From: Oscillospiraceae bacterium
GTDB lineage: Bacteria > Bacillota > Clostridia > Oscillospirales > JAAYXM01
Assembly (NCBI GenBank): GCA_017559985.1
Contig: JAFYPW010000013.1
Location: 1-49,110 of the forward strand
Length of the DNA stretch: 49,110 nucleotides
Reading direction: 5' to 3'
Positions 32,657 through 41,668 of this stretch are shown piece by piece. Positions within the stretch are counted from its first letter, which is position 1. Each line of letters begins with the position of its first letter. Both the position numbers and the translations under genes were made by a program. The notes beneath the pieces were generated by a model. The model made no database searches and was not told the origin of the DNA. It saw nothing but the letters and a program-made list of their open reading frames with translations.

Positions 32657-34021
32657 GTGAGCTTTTTTGAGAAAGACTTTCGCCTTGCGGAAAAGATTGC
32701 GCGTAAAGCAAACGCTGCGGGAGGCAGGGCTTATTTTGTCGGCGGCTATGTGCGCGATAAGCTTTCGGGCAAAGAAACAAAAGACATAGATATTGAAGTT
32801 CACGGAATCTCCCCACGGAAACTTTGTGAAATTTTAGAGGGTCTCGGCGAGAGAATATCAATCGGCGAGAGCTTTGGCATATATGCGCTCAAAGGCTACT
32901 CGGTAGATATTGCAATGCCTCGTCGCGAGGAGCTTCGCGGTGTGGGTCACCGCGATTTTGACGTTGTGGTTGACCCGTTTATCGGAACGGAGAGTGCCGC
33001 ACGTCGGCGCGATTTTACTGTGAATGCGATGCTTTGCGATGTGCTCACGGGCGAGATTGTCGACCATTTCGGCGGCAAGGACGATTTGTCGGCAAAAGTG
33101 CTTCGCCACGTCTGTGAAAAGTCGTTTCCCGAGGATGCGCTCCGCGTTCTTCGCGCGGCGCAGTTTGCCGCAAGATTTAACTTTACCGTTGCAGAAGAAA
33201 CGGTGAAACTTTGCAGCGGTATGGATCTTTCAAATCTTCCGCGCGAAAGAATTGAGGGTGAGCTTAAAAAGGCACTTCTCAAAGCTGAAAAGCCGTCTGT
33301 TTTCTTCGAGGTGCTCCGGAAGATGAATAAGCTTTCGGAATGGTTTTCAGAACTTTCAGACCTTATCGGTATTCCTCAGAACAGGAAATATCACGCCGAG
33401 GGCGATGTGTGGGTGCACACGATGATGGTGCTTGATGCGGCGGCGAAATACCGCGACCGCGCAGAAAATCCGTTCGGGTTTATGCTTGCAGCGCTTGTCC
33501 ACGATTTCGGAAAAGCCGTATGCACAGAGTGTATCGACGGAACGATTCACGCATACGGTCACGAAGAAAAAGGAATCCCGATTGCAAGAAGGTTTTTAGA
33601 GCGCATAACAGGGGAGAAGAATCTTGTCGACTATGCGTTGAACATTTCAAAGGACCATATGAAGCCGAATGTTGTTGCGCAGGCAAAGGCTTCTGTCAAG
33701 ACTACAAACAGGATGTTTGACACATCACCTGACCCCGTCGCGCTCATCTGCCTTGCAGTTTCCGACGGCGAAGGCAAGATAACCGATAAAAAATATGTTC
33801 CGGAGACGGACTTTCTGTATGACAGGCTTGAGATTTACCGCGAGCGTATGAGAAAGCCTGAGGTTTTAGGGCGTGACCTCATAGAGGCGGGGCTTACACC
33901 CGGTGAGGATTTTTCGGAAATTCTTAAATTCTCGCATAAGCTTCACCTTGCGGGAATCGAAAAAGAGGAAGCCTTAAAGCAGGCACTTGCATTTGCAAAG
34001 AAACTGCGAAAGGGAACGTGA
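32657..34021 (+). CDS. cca: CCA tRNA nucleotidyltransferase with HD domain
   Basis: This enzyme adds or repairs the CCA end of tRNA. The protein has 454 residues. The polymerase beta-type head has YFVGGYVRDKL and the metal-binding DIDIE, followed by the RRRDFTVNAM segment and RNA-binding neck (EDALRVLRAAQFAARF). The C-terminal part is an HD phosphohydrolase domain (LVHDFGKA), as in the multifunctional type. In some Clostridia such proteins only add part of the CCA; that cannot be judged here. The start is a GTG behind AAAAGGAGGGA. Confidence 0.9.
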   Translation: MSFFEKDFRLAEKIARKANAAGGRAYFVGGYVRDKLSGKETKDIDIEVHGISPRKLCEILEGLGERISIGESFGIYALKGYSVDIAMPRREELRGVGHRDFDVVVDPFIGTESAARRRDFTVNAMLCDVLTGEIVDHFGGKDDLSAKVLRHVCEKSFPEDALRVLRAAQFAARFNFTVAEETVKLCSGMDLSNLPRERIEGELKKALLKAEKPSVFFEVLRKMNKLSEWFSELSDLIGIPQNRKYHAEGDVWVHTMMVLDAAAKYRDRAENPFGFMLAALVHDFGKAVCTECIDGTIHAYGHEEKGIPIARRFLERITGEKNLVDYALNISKDHMKPNVVAQAKASVKTTNRMFDTSPDPVALICLAVSDGEGKITDKKYVPETDFLYDRLEIYRERMRKPEVLGRDLIEAGLTPGEDFSEILKFSHKLHLAGIEKEEALKQALAFAKKLRKGT

Positions 34022-34032
34022 AAATGGTTTAT

Positions 34033-34060
34033 TTGACATCTTCCGGTTGTATGTTATAAT
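34033..34060 (+). promoter_or_regulatory. Strong SigA-type promoter of the ACT-MBL gene
   Basis: TTGACA (34033-34038) and TATAAT (34055-34060) are 16 bp apart, with an extended -10 TG at 34052-34053. The start would be near 34067. Confidence 0.82.
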
Positions 34061-34099
34061 GAAAACTCAAAGGTGTTTTAGTGACGTGAGGGAAAAAGA

Positions 34100-35537
34100 A
34101 TGAAGAAAACATATGTAACATCCATGCCAAATCACATCGGTGCTTTTCTGAAAGCGAGCAGGTGCTTTTTCTGCTCTGGGAATCAATATAACACGAGTCA
34201 GCTATAATAAGGCAGTGGACTCACATACCTTATTTATCGATGCAGAGGGAACGGAAGAACAGCTTAAAAAGGCAGACGTAGAACTTGGAAAAATAGGTTA
34301 TCTTCAAAACAATCAGAACAAGACGAGTGTCGTCCTGCTTGAATTTCATCTCAAAGACGTTCCGGGAAGTGTCACAGATGTTCTTTTGCTTATAAACGAG
34401 TTCAACTTCAACATTTCATATATAAGTTCACAGGAAAACGGCACGGAGTATCAGCTTTTTAAGATGGGACTTCATGTTGACGACCCGGAAAAAGTCTCCG
34501 GATTTTTAAAGGAAGCCGAAAAGATCTGCCGGGTGCGTATTATTGATTATAACAGCACGGAAAAGGTTTATGACAACAGCATTTTTTACAACACCTATGT
34601 TCTTGGGCTTTCGCAAATGATGGGTCTTTCGGAAAAAGTGAAACAGGAGCTTGTTGTTCATGTAAACCTTGCGATGCAGACACTTGACGAACAAGGACTT
34701 TCACCATACCGCACCTTTGACAGCATAAGTAAATTTGCTGAACTTCTTTCACGGTCTAAGGGAAGTGGCTTTTCACCGCGCGTAAGTCACCACAAAATAA
34801 CGGATAACACGGAAATAATTCTCATAGAGCCTCCGTGCGGAAGTAACACAGCCGTTATAAAAAGCAACGGCAAGCTACTCTTTGTTGACAGTGGATATGC
34901 TTGTTATCAAGAGGAAATGTTGAAACTTTTCAACGATTTATTTCCTGATTTTGAAAAGATCAAAAAGACAATTCTGGTAACTCATGCGGATGTTGACCAT
35001 TGCGGTCTTTTGCCAATGTTTGACGAAATTATCGCAAGCAAAAAAACAGCAACGTGTCTTGCTCGGGAATATGAAGGAAAAAACGGGTACAGAGAGCAAA
35101 ACCCTTTGCACAAGCCATATGTAAATATCTGCAAAATACTGACGGCATATAATCCGATAAATCCGCAGAAAATAAATGTGCCGTGGGAAGACAGACAAAA
35201 TTTAACAGGACCGCTTACACAGGTCGGTTTTTTTGATTTTGAGGAGCTGCATTTTGAAGTATATGAAGGGCGCGGAGGGCATCTTGCGGGAGAAACTGTT
35301 CTTATTGACTATTCAAAGCATGTAGCTTTTACGGGAGATATTTATATCAATACACATGGGCTTACACCGGCTCAGGCAGAATACAACCAATATGCACCGA
35401 TACTTATGACATCTGTTGATACCGATCCGAAGTTGTGCGCAGAGGAAAGGCAGGCCATTATGCAGAGACTAGGTGTCGGTGAGTGGCAGATTTTTGGTGC
35501 GCACGGATTTAAAAAAGATTACAAGGTGAATATTTAA
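34100..35537 (+). pseudogene. ACT-ACT-metallo-beta-lactamase fusion protein, interrupted by a +1 frameshift in a T run
   Basis: The first frame starts at ATG 34100 behind GAGGGA and gives MKKTYVTSMPNHIGAFLKAS, an ACT-domain start. It shifts at the five-T run 34166-34170 and stops at about 34207. The other frame continues with GINITRVSYNKAVDSHTLF. Removing one T gives a single protein of about 478 residues. It has ACT domain 1 (about 1-70), ACT domain 2 (about 75-145; LKDVPGSVTDVLLLINEFNF), a helical linker, then a metallo-hydrolase domain with THADVDHCG and FTGDIYIN. The HxDxDH form resembles ComEC-type domains. The function is unknown; ACT domains suggest amino-acid sensing. Without correction, only a shorter product from about GTG 34215 could be made. 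Confidence 0.82.
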
Positions 35538-35590
35538 CTGATAATTTTTAATGTATGTGCAAAGATAATATTGAAAGCGAGGGGTGAGCT

Positions 35591-36604
35591 ATGAATATTC
35601 TGGTAACCGGCGGTGCCGGATATATCGGAAGCCATACCTGCGTAAAGCTTCTGGAAGCAGACTATGAAGTCACGGTGGTCGATAACCTTTCAAACAGCAG
35701 TGAAGAAGCGATTTTTCGTGTGGAGAAAATCAGCGGCAAAACAATTAAATTCTATAAAGAGGACCTGCTCTGTAAGGAAGCTGTGGAGAAAATATTTTCA
35801 GAAAACAGCTTTGATGGCGTAATTCACTTTGCGGGTTTAAAGGCAGTAGGAGAATCTGTCGCAATTCCGATGAAGTATTATCAGAACAACCTCATAAGCA
35901 CACTCAACCTTTGCGAGGCTATGGCAAAGCATAATGTGAAAAAGCTTGTGTTCAGCTCATCCGCAACCGTTTACGGAAAACCGGAGAGTGTTCCGATAAG
36001 CGAGGATTTTCCGCTTTCCTGCACAAACCCCTATGGCAGAACAAAGCTTATGATTGAGGAAATGCTGCGCGATATTGCTGCCGCGGACGAGCGTTGGGAT
36101 ATTGCAATACTCCGCTATTTCAACCCCGTAGGCGCACACGAAAGCGGACTCATCGGTGAAGACCCAAAGGATATTCCGAACAACCTCGTGCCGTATATTG
36201 CGCAAACTGTGGTCGGCAAGCGCGAATACGTCCACGTTTTCGGAAACGACTACGACACGCACGACGGAACGGGAGTACGCGACTATATCCACGTCATCGA
36301 CCTTGCTGAGGGCCATCTCTGCGCGCTCAGGAAGATAGAAACAAAAGCGGGCGTTGTAACCTATAACCTCGGCACGGGGAAAGGATACAGCGTGCTTGAT
36401 ATGATCAAAGCGTTCGGAAAGGCGGCAGGGAAAGCGGTTCCTTACCGAATTGAAGAAAGACGACCGGGCGACATCGACTCATGCTTTGCAAACCCCGAAA
36501 AGGCAAAACGTGAGCTTGGTTTTGAGGCGAAAAAGACACTTGATGATATGTGCCGCGATACATGGAACTGGCAGAAGAATAACCCCGACGGTTACGGAAA
36601 ATAA
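35591..36604 (+). CDS. galE: UDP-glucose 4-epimerase
   Basis: GalE converts UDP-galactose to UDP-glucose using bound NAD. The protein has 337 residues, the usual length. It starts with the Rossmann motif VTGGAGYIGSHT and keeps the catalytic FSSSATVYG and NPYGRTK (YxxxK) motifs, the RYFNPVGAHESG segment and DYIHVIDLAEGH. GAGGGGTGAG precedes the ATG. It is 29 bp upstream of galK, so the two probably form an operon. Confidence 0.96.
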   Translation: MNILVTGGAGYIGSHTCVKLLEADYEVTVVDNLSNSSEEAIFRVEKISGKTIKFYKEDLLCKEAVEKIFSENSFDGVIHFAGLKAVGESVAIPMKYYQNNLISTLNLCEAMAKHNVKKLVFSSSATVYGKPESVPISEDFPLSCTNPYGRTKLMIEEMLRDIAAADERWDIAILRYFNPVGAHESGLIGEDPKDIPNNLVPYIAQTVVGKREYVHVFGNDYDTHDGTGVRDYIHVIDLAEGHLCALRKIETKAGVVTYNLGTGKGYSVLDMIKAFGKAAGKAVPYRIEERRPGDIDSCFANPEKAKRELGFEAKKTLDDMCRDTWNWQKNNPDGYGK

Positions 36605-36633
36605 AAATACAACCGAATATTAAAGAGGTAAAA

Positions 36634-37806
36634 ATGGAAATTCCGGAATTGAAAAAGATTTTTCTTGACACCTTTGGAGATGACGGGAAAGAGCTCCGCG
36701 CATTTGAGGCGCCGGGCAGAGTAAACTTAATCGGAGAGCATATAGATTATTGCGGCGGCTGTGTTTTGCCGATGGCTCTCGGAATGAAAACGACACTTAT
36801 TGCAAGGCGGAGGCGGGATAACGTTCTCCGCCTTAAAGCAACCGATCTTGATGTTACGGTGGAAACCGATATCGAAAAGATTGAAGAGCTTTGCGGAAAG
36901 CTTTTTTGGGGAGAGTATCAGCTTGGCACGGCGCTCGAACTCATAAAGGACGGATATGACCTTTGCGGCTGTGATTTGCTGTATCACGACACGGTGCCCC
37001 ACGGAAGCGGGCTTTCGTCCTCTGCGGCGACAGAGGTATCAACCGCACTTGCGCTTTCAAAGCTTTCGGGAAAAGAAACGGATATGATAAAGCTTGCGCG
37101 CATATCACAGATGGCGGAGAAAAACTTCGTCGGAGTAGAGTGCGGCATTATGGACCAGTTTGCGTCAGCTATGGGAAAGCGCGGACACGCCATATTTCTT
37201 GACTGCAAGACACTTTCATATGAATATATCCCGCTTGATATTGACGGGTATAAAATAGTCATAACAAATACAAACGTAAAGCACGCGCTCGGCTCTTCAG
37301 AATATAATGAGCGGAGACGGGAATGCCGAGAGGGACTTTCCGGGTTTATGAGGGCGATGTCCGATATATCAGAGCTTTCCGAAGTTTCGCCCGAAGCTTT
37401 TGAGGAGAATAAAGGATTAATCAAAAACCTCACCACTCAAAAGCGCGTACGGCATATAGTGTATGAATGCGAAAGGGTAAAGCTTGCGGCAGGTGCACTT
37501 AAAAGCCGTGACCTTGCGCTTTTCGGAGAGCTTATGAACAAGTCGCACGAGTCACTCCGCGATGACTATGAGGTATCGTGTCCCGAGCTTGACTTTATCG
37601 TGAAAGAGGGGCAAAAGCTTAACGGTGTTCTCGGGGTAAGGATGACGGGCGGCGGCTTTGGCGGCTGTGCTGTTGCACTTGTGGGCGGTGATGCGGCAGA
37701 TAATTATATCGACAGGATATCGCGCGGATACAGAGAAAAATTTTCGCGTGACGCAACGTTCTATATTACGGAGGCGGAGGATGGCGCACACGAGGTGTTT
37801 ATTTAA
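36634..37806 (+). CDS. galK: Galactokinase
   Basis: GalK phosphorylates galactose at C1 with ATP. The protein has 390 residues. GHMP-kinase motifs are clear: the galactokinase signature GRVNLIGEHIDYCGG, the ATP-binding PHGSGLSSSAATEVSTAL, the VECGIMDQFASAMG segment and the C-terminal RMTGGGFGGCAVAL. AAGAGG precedes the ATG. It follows galE directly; galT is about 8 kb upstream. Confidence 0.95.
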   Translation: MEIPELKKIFLDTFGDDGKELRAFEAPGRVNLIGEHIDYCGGCVLPMALGMKTTLIARRRRDNVLRLKATDLDVTVETDIEKIEELCGKLFWGEYQLGTALELIKDGYDLCGCDLLYHDTVPHGSGLSSSAATEVSTALALSKLSGKETDMIKLARISQMAEKNFVGVECGIMDQFASAMGKRGHAIFLDCKTLSYEYIPLDIDGYKIVITNTNVKHALGSSEYNERRRECREGLSGFMRAMSDISELSEVSPEAFEENKGLIKNLTTQKRVRHIVYECERVKLAAGALKSRDLALFGELMNKSHESLRDDYEVSCPELDFIVKEGQKLNGVLGVRMTGGGFGGCAVALVGGDAADNYIDRISRGYREKFSRDATFYITEAEDGAHEVFI

Positions 37807-37813
37807 ATTTGTG

Positions 37814-37842
37814 TTGACTTTTCGGATAATTTGAAGTAAAAT
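37814..37842 (+). promoter_or_regulatory. SigA-type promoter of the pheST T-box transcript
   Basis: TTGACT (37814-37819) and TAAAAT (37837-37842) are separated by 17 bp. It begins 7 bp after the galK stop. The start would be near 37849. Confidence 0.75.
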
Positions 37843-37848
37843 AACGTT

Positions 37849-38097
37849 TAGGTTATGAAAATGTGTAAGTAGCCGTTGTTTTTCCATAAAAGAGAGCGGG
37901 AATCGCAGGGCTGGAAGTTTCCGTTTTGGAGATAACGCGTGAATTTCAGCATCGGAGCCTTCTGCGAAAACCGTATCGGACTAAGCAGGGTGTTGTGTGT
38001 CCACAAAATGACACATTTTGAGTGCAGATTTTTTCTGAATTTGGGTGGTACCGCGGGTATGTTCTGCTCGTCCCGATTTTCGGGACGGGTTTTTTTA
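37849..38097 (+). promoter_or_regulatory. T-box riboswitch (tRNA-Phe sensing) with attenuator terminator
   Basis: This leader upstream of pheS has T-box landmarks. AGAGAG and GGGCTGGAAG-type Stem I motifs lie at about 37890-37920. A candidate Phe specifier codon TTC is at 37945-37947, in GAATTTCAGC. The antiterminator T-box TGGTACCGCG lies at 38046-38055. The attenuator hairpin CGTCCCG / CGGGACG (38069-38087) is followed by a T run. Known mechanism: uncharged tRNA-Phe pairs with specifier and T-box, stabilises the antiterminator and lets pheST be transcribed. The specifier assignment is by eye. Confidence 0.92.
38069..38096 (+). terminator. T-box attenuator terminator
   Basis: The stem CGTCCCG-ATTTT-CGGGACG is followed by GG and seven T. 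It is the terminator form that competes with the T-box antiterminator. Confidence 0.9.
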
Positions 38098-38123
38098 TTG
38101 TAAAAAAGAAAGGAAGACGGGAT

Positions 38124-39176
38124 ATGTCAGAAAAGACGAATGCGTTAAAGCAGGAATTTTTACTTTCTCTTGCTGATGTAAAGACGCAGGAAGAGCTTGA
38201 AGAAATCAGAGTAAAATATCTTGGAAAGAAAGGTCTTGTAACAGAGCTTCTCAAAGATATGAGAAGCCTCACCCCCGAGGAAAAAAAGACCTTCGGCCAG
38301 GAGGTAAACGTACTTAAAGAAGAGGTTTCCGAGAAAATTGCCGCTGCCCGTGAGGAGATTAAGCAGGCGGAAATCGAGCGCGAACTTGCGCTTATGCCGG
38401 AATTTGATGTTTCGATGCCGGCAGATCTGCGCCGTGGCTCATACCATCCGATAACCCTCGTTCAGCGCCAGTGTGAGGAAATTTTCAAGTCGATGGGCTT
38501 TGCTGTTGAGGACTTCCGCGAGGTTGTTACGGATTATGAGTGCTTTGAAGCACTCAACATCCCGAAGGACCACCCCGCACGCGATATGCAGGATACCTAC
38601 TACCTCGACAACGGACAGCTTTTAAAATCACACACCTCCGCAGCACAGAACGCAATTTATAAAAAATACAAGGATGCTCTTGTAAATGAAGGAAAACCTA
38701 TCAAGGCAATCTTCCCGGGGCGCTGCTTCCGCAATGAAGCAACCGACGCCTGCCACGAAAACACCTTCTTCCAGATGGAGGGTGTTATGGTGGACAAGAA
38801 CATCTCAATCTCAAACCTCATCTTCTTTATGAAAACGATGCTCTCCGAGGTTTTCAGAAAGGACATAAAGGTCCGTCTCCGTCCGGGATTCTTCCCGTTT
38901 GTTGAACCGGGCTTTGAGCTTGACATAAGCTGCCTTATCTGTGGCGGAGAGGGCTGTGCCTCCTGTAAGCACAGTGGCTGGCTTGAGCTTTGCCCCTGCG
39001 GTATGATTCATCCCGAGGTGCTCCGCGCCGGCGGGATTGACCCCGAGGAATATACGGGCTTTGCATTCGGCCTTGGCCTCACGCGCCTTGCTATGATGAA
39101 GTACGGCGTAAAGGACATCCGTGATTTGAACTCCGGAAGCCTTAAAGTTCTTTCGCAGTTTACTGACGATAAGTAA
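38124..39176 (+). CDS. pheS: Phenylalanine--tRNA ligase alpha subunit
   Basis: This is the catalytic alpha subunit of the (alpha-beta)2 class II synthetase that charges tRNA-Phe. The protein has 350 residues. After an N-terminal coiled coil come class II motifs: HPITLVQRQCEEIF, the LLKSHTSAAQN region, GRCFRNEATDACHE (motif 2), and GFAFGLGLTRLAMMKYG (motif 3). I chose the ATG at 38124 behind AAGGAAG; an in-frame extension to 38022 would overlap the T-box. It has a CxxC-type insert (CGGEGCASCKHSGW) common in Clostridial PheS. Confidence 0.96.
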   Translation: MSEKTNALKQEFLLSLADVKTQEELEEIRVKYLGKKGLVTELLKDMRSLTPEEKKTFGQEVNVLKEEVSEKIAAAREEIKQAEIERELALMPEFDVSMPADLRRGSYHPITLVQRQCEEIFKSMGFAVEDFREVVTDYECFEALNIPKDHPARDMQDTYYLDNGQLLKSHTSAAQNAIYKKYKDALVNEGKPIKAIFPGRCFRNEATDACHENTFFQMEGVMVDKNISISNLIFFMKTMLSEVFRKDIKVRLRPGFFPFVEPGFELDISCLICGGEGCASCKHSGWLELCPCGMIHPEVLRAGGIDPEEYTGFAFGLGLTRLAMMKYGVKDIRDLNSGSLKVLSQFTDDK

Positions 39177-39194
39177 GAAAGGAGAGGAAAAGAA

Positions 39195-41555
39195 ATGTTT
39201 TTATCGATGAATTGGATTTCTGAGTTTGTTGACCTTTCAGGCCTTGATAAACTCTCGCTCATAAATAAGTTTTCCCTCTCCACGGCAGAGGTTGAAAACG
39301 AGATTTTCTTTAAGGGCAGCGACCTTTCGGGCATCGTTGTGGCAGAAATTAAGTCAGTTGAGCCGCATCCCGAGTCAAAGAAGCTTCACCTTTTAAAGGT
39401 TGATGCGGGTGAAGGCAAACTTGTTGATGTTGTTTGCGGTGCGCCAAATGTCCGTGTAGGCATGAAGACTGCCTTTGCAAAGGTCGGCGCACGAATCGGT
39501 GAAATCGAAATTTCTCCGAGAAAGCTTGCGGGATATCTCTCCTGCGGTATGTGCTGCTCTGAAAAGGAGCTCGGTCTTTCCGACAGCAACGACGGAATTA
39601 TGGATATTACCGAGGATGTAAAGATTGGCACAGACTTAAAAGAGCTTTACGAAATTGACGATATTATCTTCGAGGTTGACAACAAGTCCCTTACAAACCG
39701 CCCCGACCTCTGGGGACACTACGGCATTGCGCGTGAGTTTGCAGCAATTTCAGGCCGTGAGCTTCGTCCGCTTGAGGTTTCCGACCTTAAAAAGTATGAA
39801 GGCCTTCCGAAACTTGATTTGAAGATTGAAAACCCGCTTTGCTACCGCTATTCCTGCCTCCGCTTTGAGAATATCTCAAAGCACACAAGCCCGATGAATA
39901 TGCGAATCCGCCTTTACTACTGCGGAATGCGCTCGCTCAATCTCCTTGCTGACCTCACAAACTACCTTATGCTTGAAATGGGTCAGCCTATGCACGCGTT
40001 TGATTCAAGAAAGGTCGATAAAATCCGCGTGAAGTGCTTTGACAAGCCGTTTAAGTTCGAAACGCTTGACGGAGTTGAGCGTGATATCGACGAGAATACG
40101 CTTATGATATGCAACGGTGACACTCCTGTTGCCGTAGCGGGTATTATGGGCGGTCTCGATTCGGAGATTGTTGAGGATACAAACTCTCTCACTCTTGAAT
40201 CTGCTACCTTTGACGCCGCGTCAATCCGCAAGTCAACCGTTCGCCTCGGCCACAGAACAGACGCTTCCCAGCGCTATGAAAAGAGCCTTGACCCTGAAAT
40301 GACGGTCACTGCAATTGCGCGCTTTGTAAAGCTCCTGCTTGATATTGACGGAGGTGCGTGTGTCACGAGCTCTCTTACAGATGAGAGCGCATTTAAATAT
40401 GACGATGTCGAGCTTTCGTTTGATAAGGCGTTTGTTGACCGCTATACCGGAATCGAGATTGAAAATGAGCGCATAGTAAAAACACTTGTTGCACTCGGCT
40501 TTGGTGTGGAAGCGGACGGCGACAGCTTCAAGGTAAAGGTTCCGTCCTGGCGCGCAACAAAGGATGTTACGATAAAGGCAGACATAATCGAGGAGATTAC
40601 GCGTATCTACGGCTATGACAATTTCGCGGTAAATACTGCCGCAGTCCCGCTGTATCCCGTTCGCGAGACACAGGAAAAGACCGACGAGGACAGAATCCGC
40701 GATATCCTTGTAAAGCGTTATTCGATGCACGAGCTTCATTCGTATGTCTGGGCATACTATGACGAATATAAGGAGCTTGGAATTGAAATCGAGCCGAATG
40801 TAGAGCTTGTGAATGCAACAAACCCGAACATTAAGACAATCCGTCGCTCGATTGTGCCGACACAGCTTTGCCAGGTAAAATATAATACTGCATATGCTCC
40901 CGATTTCGGTGTGTTTGAGATAGGCAGGGTAATAAACGGCCTCAATTCCGACGGACTTTGTGATGAGCGCAAAAAGCTTGCGATAACTCTTTTTGCAAAG
41001 ACAGAAGAGATGGAAAAGCTTTATCTCAGACTCCGCGACATACTCGCAACAATCGCGGATGATATAAAGCATATGCCGCTTACATTTGAGGCACTTTCGG
41101 AAAAATCATCCTACAAGCACCCGAAAAACCTCAACGCAATCTTCTGCGGCGGTGTTAAAATCGGCGAAATCGGCATCGTAAATCCGCAGGTTTCAAAGAA
41201 AATAGACAAGAAAGCAAATATTGTCTTTGCCGAAATTGATATCGGTGAGTTTGCAAAGATTTCAAATGCCGGAATCAAATATGAAGAGCCGTCCAAATTC
41301 CCGGAGATTGAGATTGACCTTTCGTTTGTCTCCGAGAAGTTTGCACCGATTGCAAAGGCGATTGATGAGGCAAACTGTCCGCTTATAAAGAGTGTTTCGG
41401 TAGTTGACACATACGCAGATGAAAACGGAAAGTCAATTACGGCGCGAATCGTATTCTCGCACAGCGAAAAAACGCTCACCCGTGAAGAGGTTATGGAGAC
41501 CGTTGACGGCATAATTGCATCGCTTGAAAAAGAAGGCATTATGCTCAAAAAGTAA
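39195..41555 (+). CDS. pheT: Phenylalanine--tRNA ligase beta subunit
   Basis: This is the beta subunit, 786 residues, the usual length. Domains in order are the B1/B6 core start (MFLSMNWISEFVDL), the EMAP-like tRNA-binding domain (IKSVEPHPESKKLHLLKVDAG), the B3/B4 editing domain (LGHRTDASQRYEKSLDP), the B5 domain and the C-terminal ferredoxin-like anticodon-binding domain (FPEIEIDLSF). It follows pheS by 18 bp with AAAGGAGAGG. The transcript ends at the hairpin at 41567. Confidence 0.96.
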   Translation: MFLSMNWISEFVDLSGLDKLSLINKFSLSTAEVENEIFFKGSDLSGIVVAEIKSVEPHPESKKLHLLKVDAGEGKLVDVVCGAPNVRVGMKTAFAKVGARIGEIEISPRKLAGYLSCGMCCSEKELGLSDSNDGIMDITEDVKIGTDLKELYEIDDIIFEVDNKSLTNRPDLWGHYGIAREFAAISGRELRPLEVSDLKKYEGLPKLDLKIENPLCYRYSCLRFENISKHTSPMNMRIRLYYCGMRSLNLLADLTNYLMLEMGQPMHAFDSRKVDKIRVKCFDKPFKFETLDGVERDIDENTLMICNGDTPVAVAGIMGGLDSEIVEDTNSLTLESATFDAASIRKSTVRLGHRTDASQRYEKSLDPEMTVTAIARFVKLLLDIDGGACVTSSLTDESAFKYDDVELSFDKAFVDRYTGIEIENERIVKTLVALGFGVEADGDSFKVKVPSWRATKDVTIKADIIEEITRIYGYDNFAVNTAAVPLYPVRETQEKTDEDRIRDILVKRYSMHELHSYVWAYYDEYKELGIEIEPNVELVNATNPNIKTIRRSIVPTQLCQVKYNTAYAPDFGVFEIGRVINGLNSDGLCDERKKLAITLFAKTEEMEKLYLRLRDILATIADDIKHMPLTFEALSEKSSYKHPKNLNAIFCGGVKIGEIGIVNPQVSKKIDKKANIVFAEIDIGEFAKISNAGIKYEEPSKFPEIEIDLSFVSEKFAPIAKAIDEANCPLIKSVSVVDTYADENGKSITARIVFSHSEKTLTREEVMETVDGIIASLEKEGIMLKK

Positions 41556-41566
41556 AATTTAAATTC

Positions 41567-41600
41567 AAAAGCACGACTTTTAGCAAGTCGTGCTTTTCAT
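41567..41600 (+). terminator. Terminator after pheT
   Basis: The stem AAAAGCACGACTT / AAGTCGTGCTTTT (41567-41579 and 41585-41597) has a 5-base loop and is followed by CATTTTG. It begins 11 bp after the pheT stop. Confidence 0.82.
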
Positions 41601-41668
41601 TTTGCGAAAAATGTGGTATCATATAAATTAGATAAATATTTTCTCATATAAGAAAGGAAAATATAATT

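Noticed and set aside
40233..41072. 279-residue open frame on the minus strand
   Set aside because: It is antisense to pheT, whose frame matches the known protein throughout; the frame is a codon-bias shadow.
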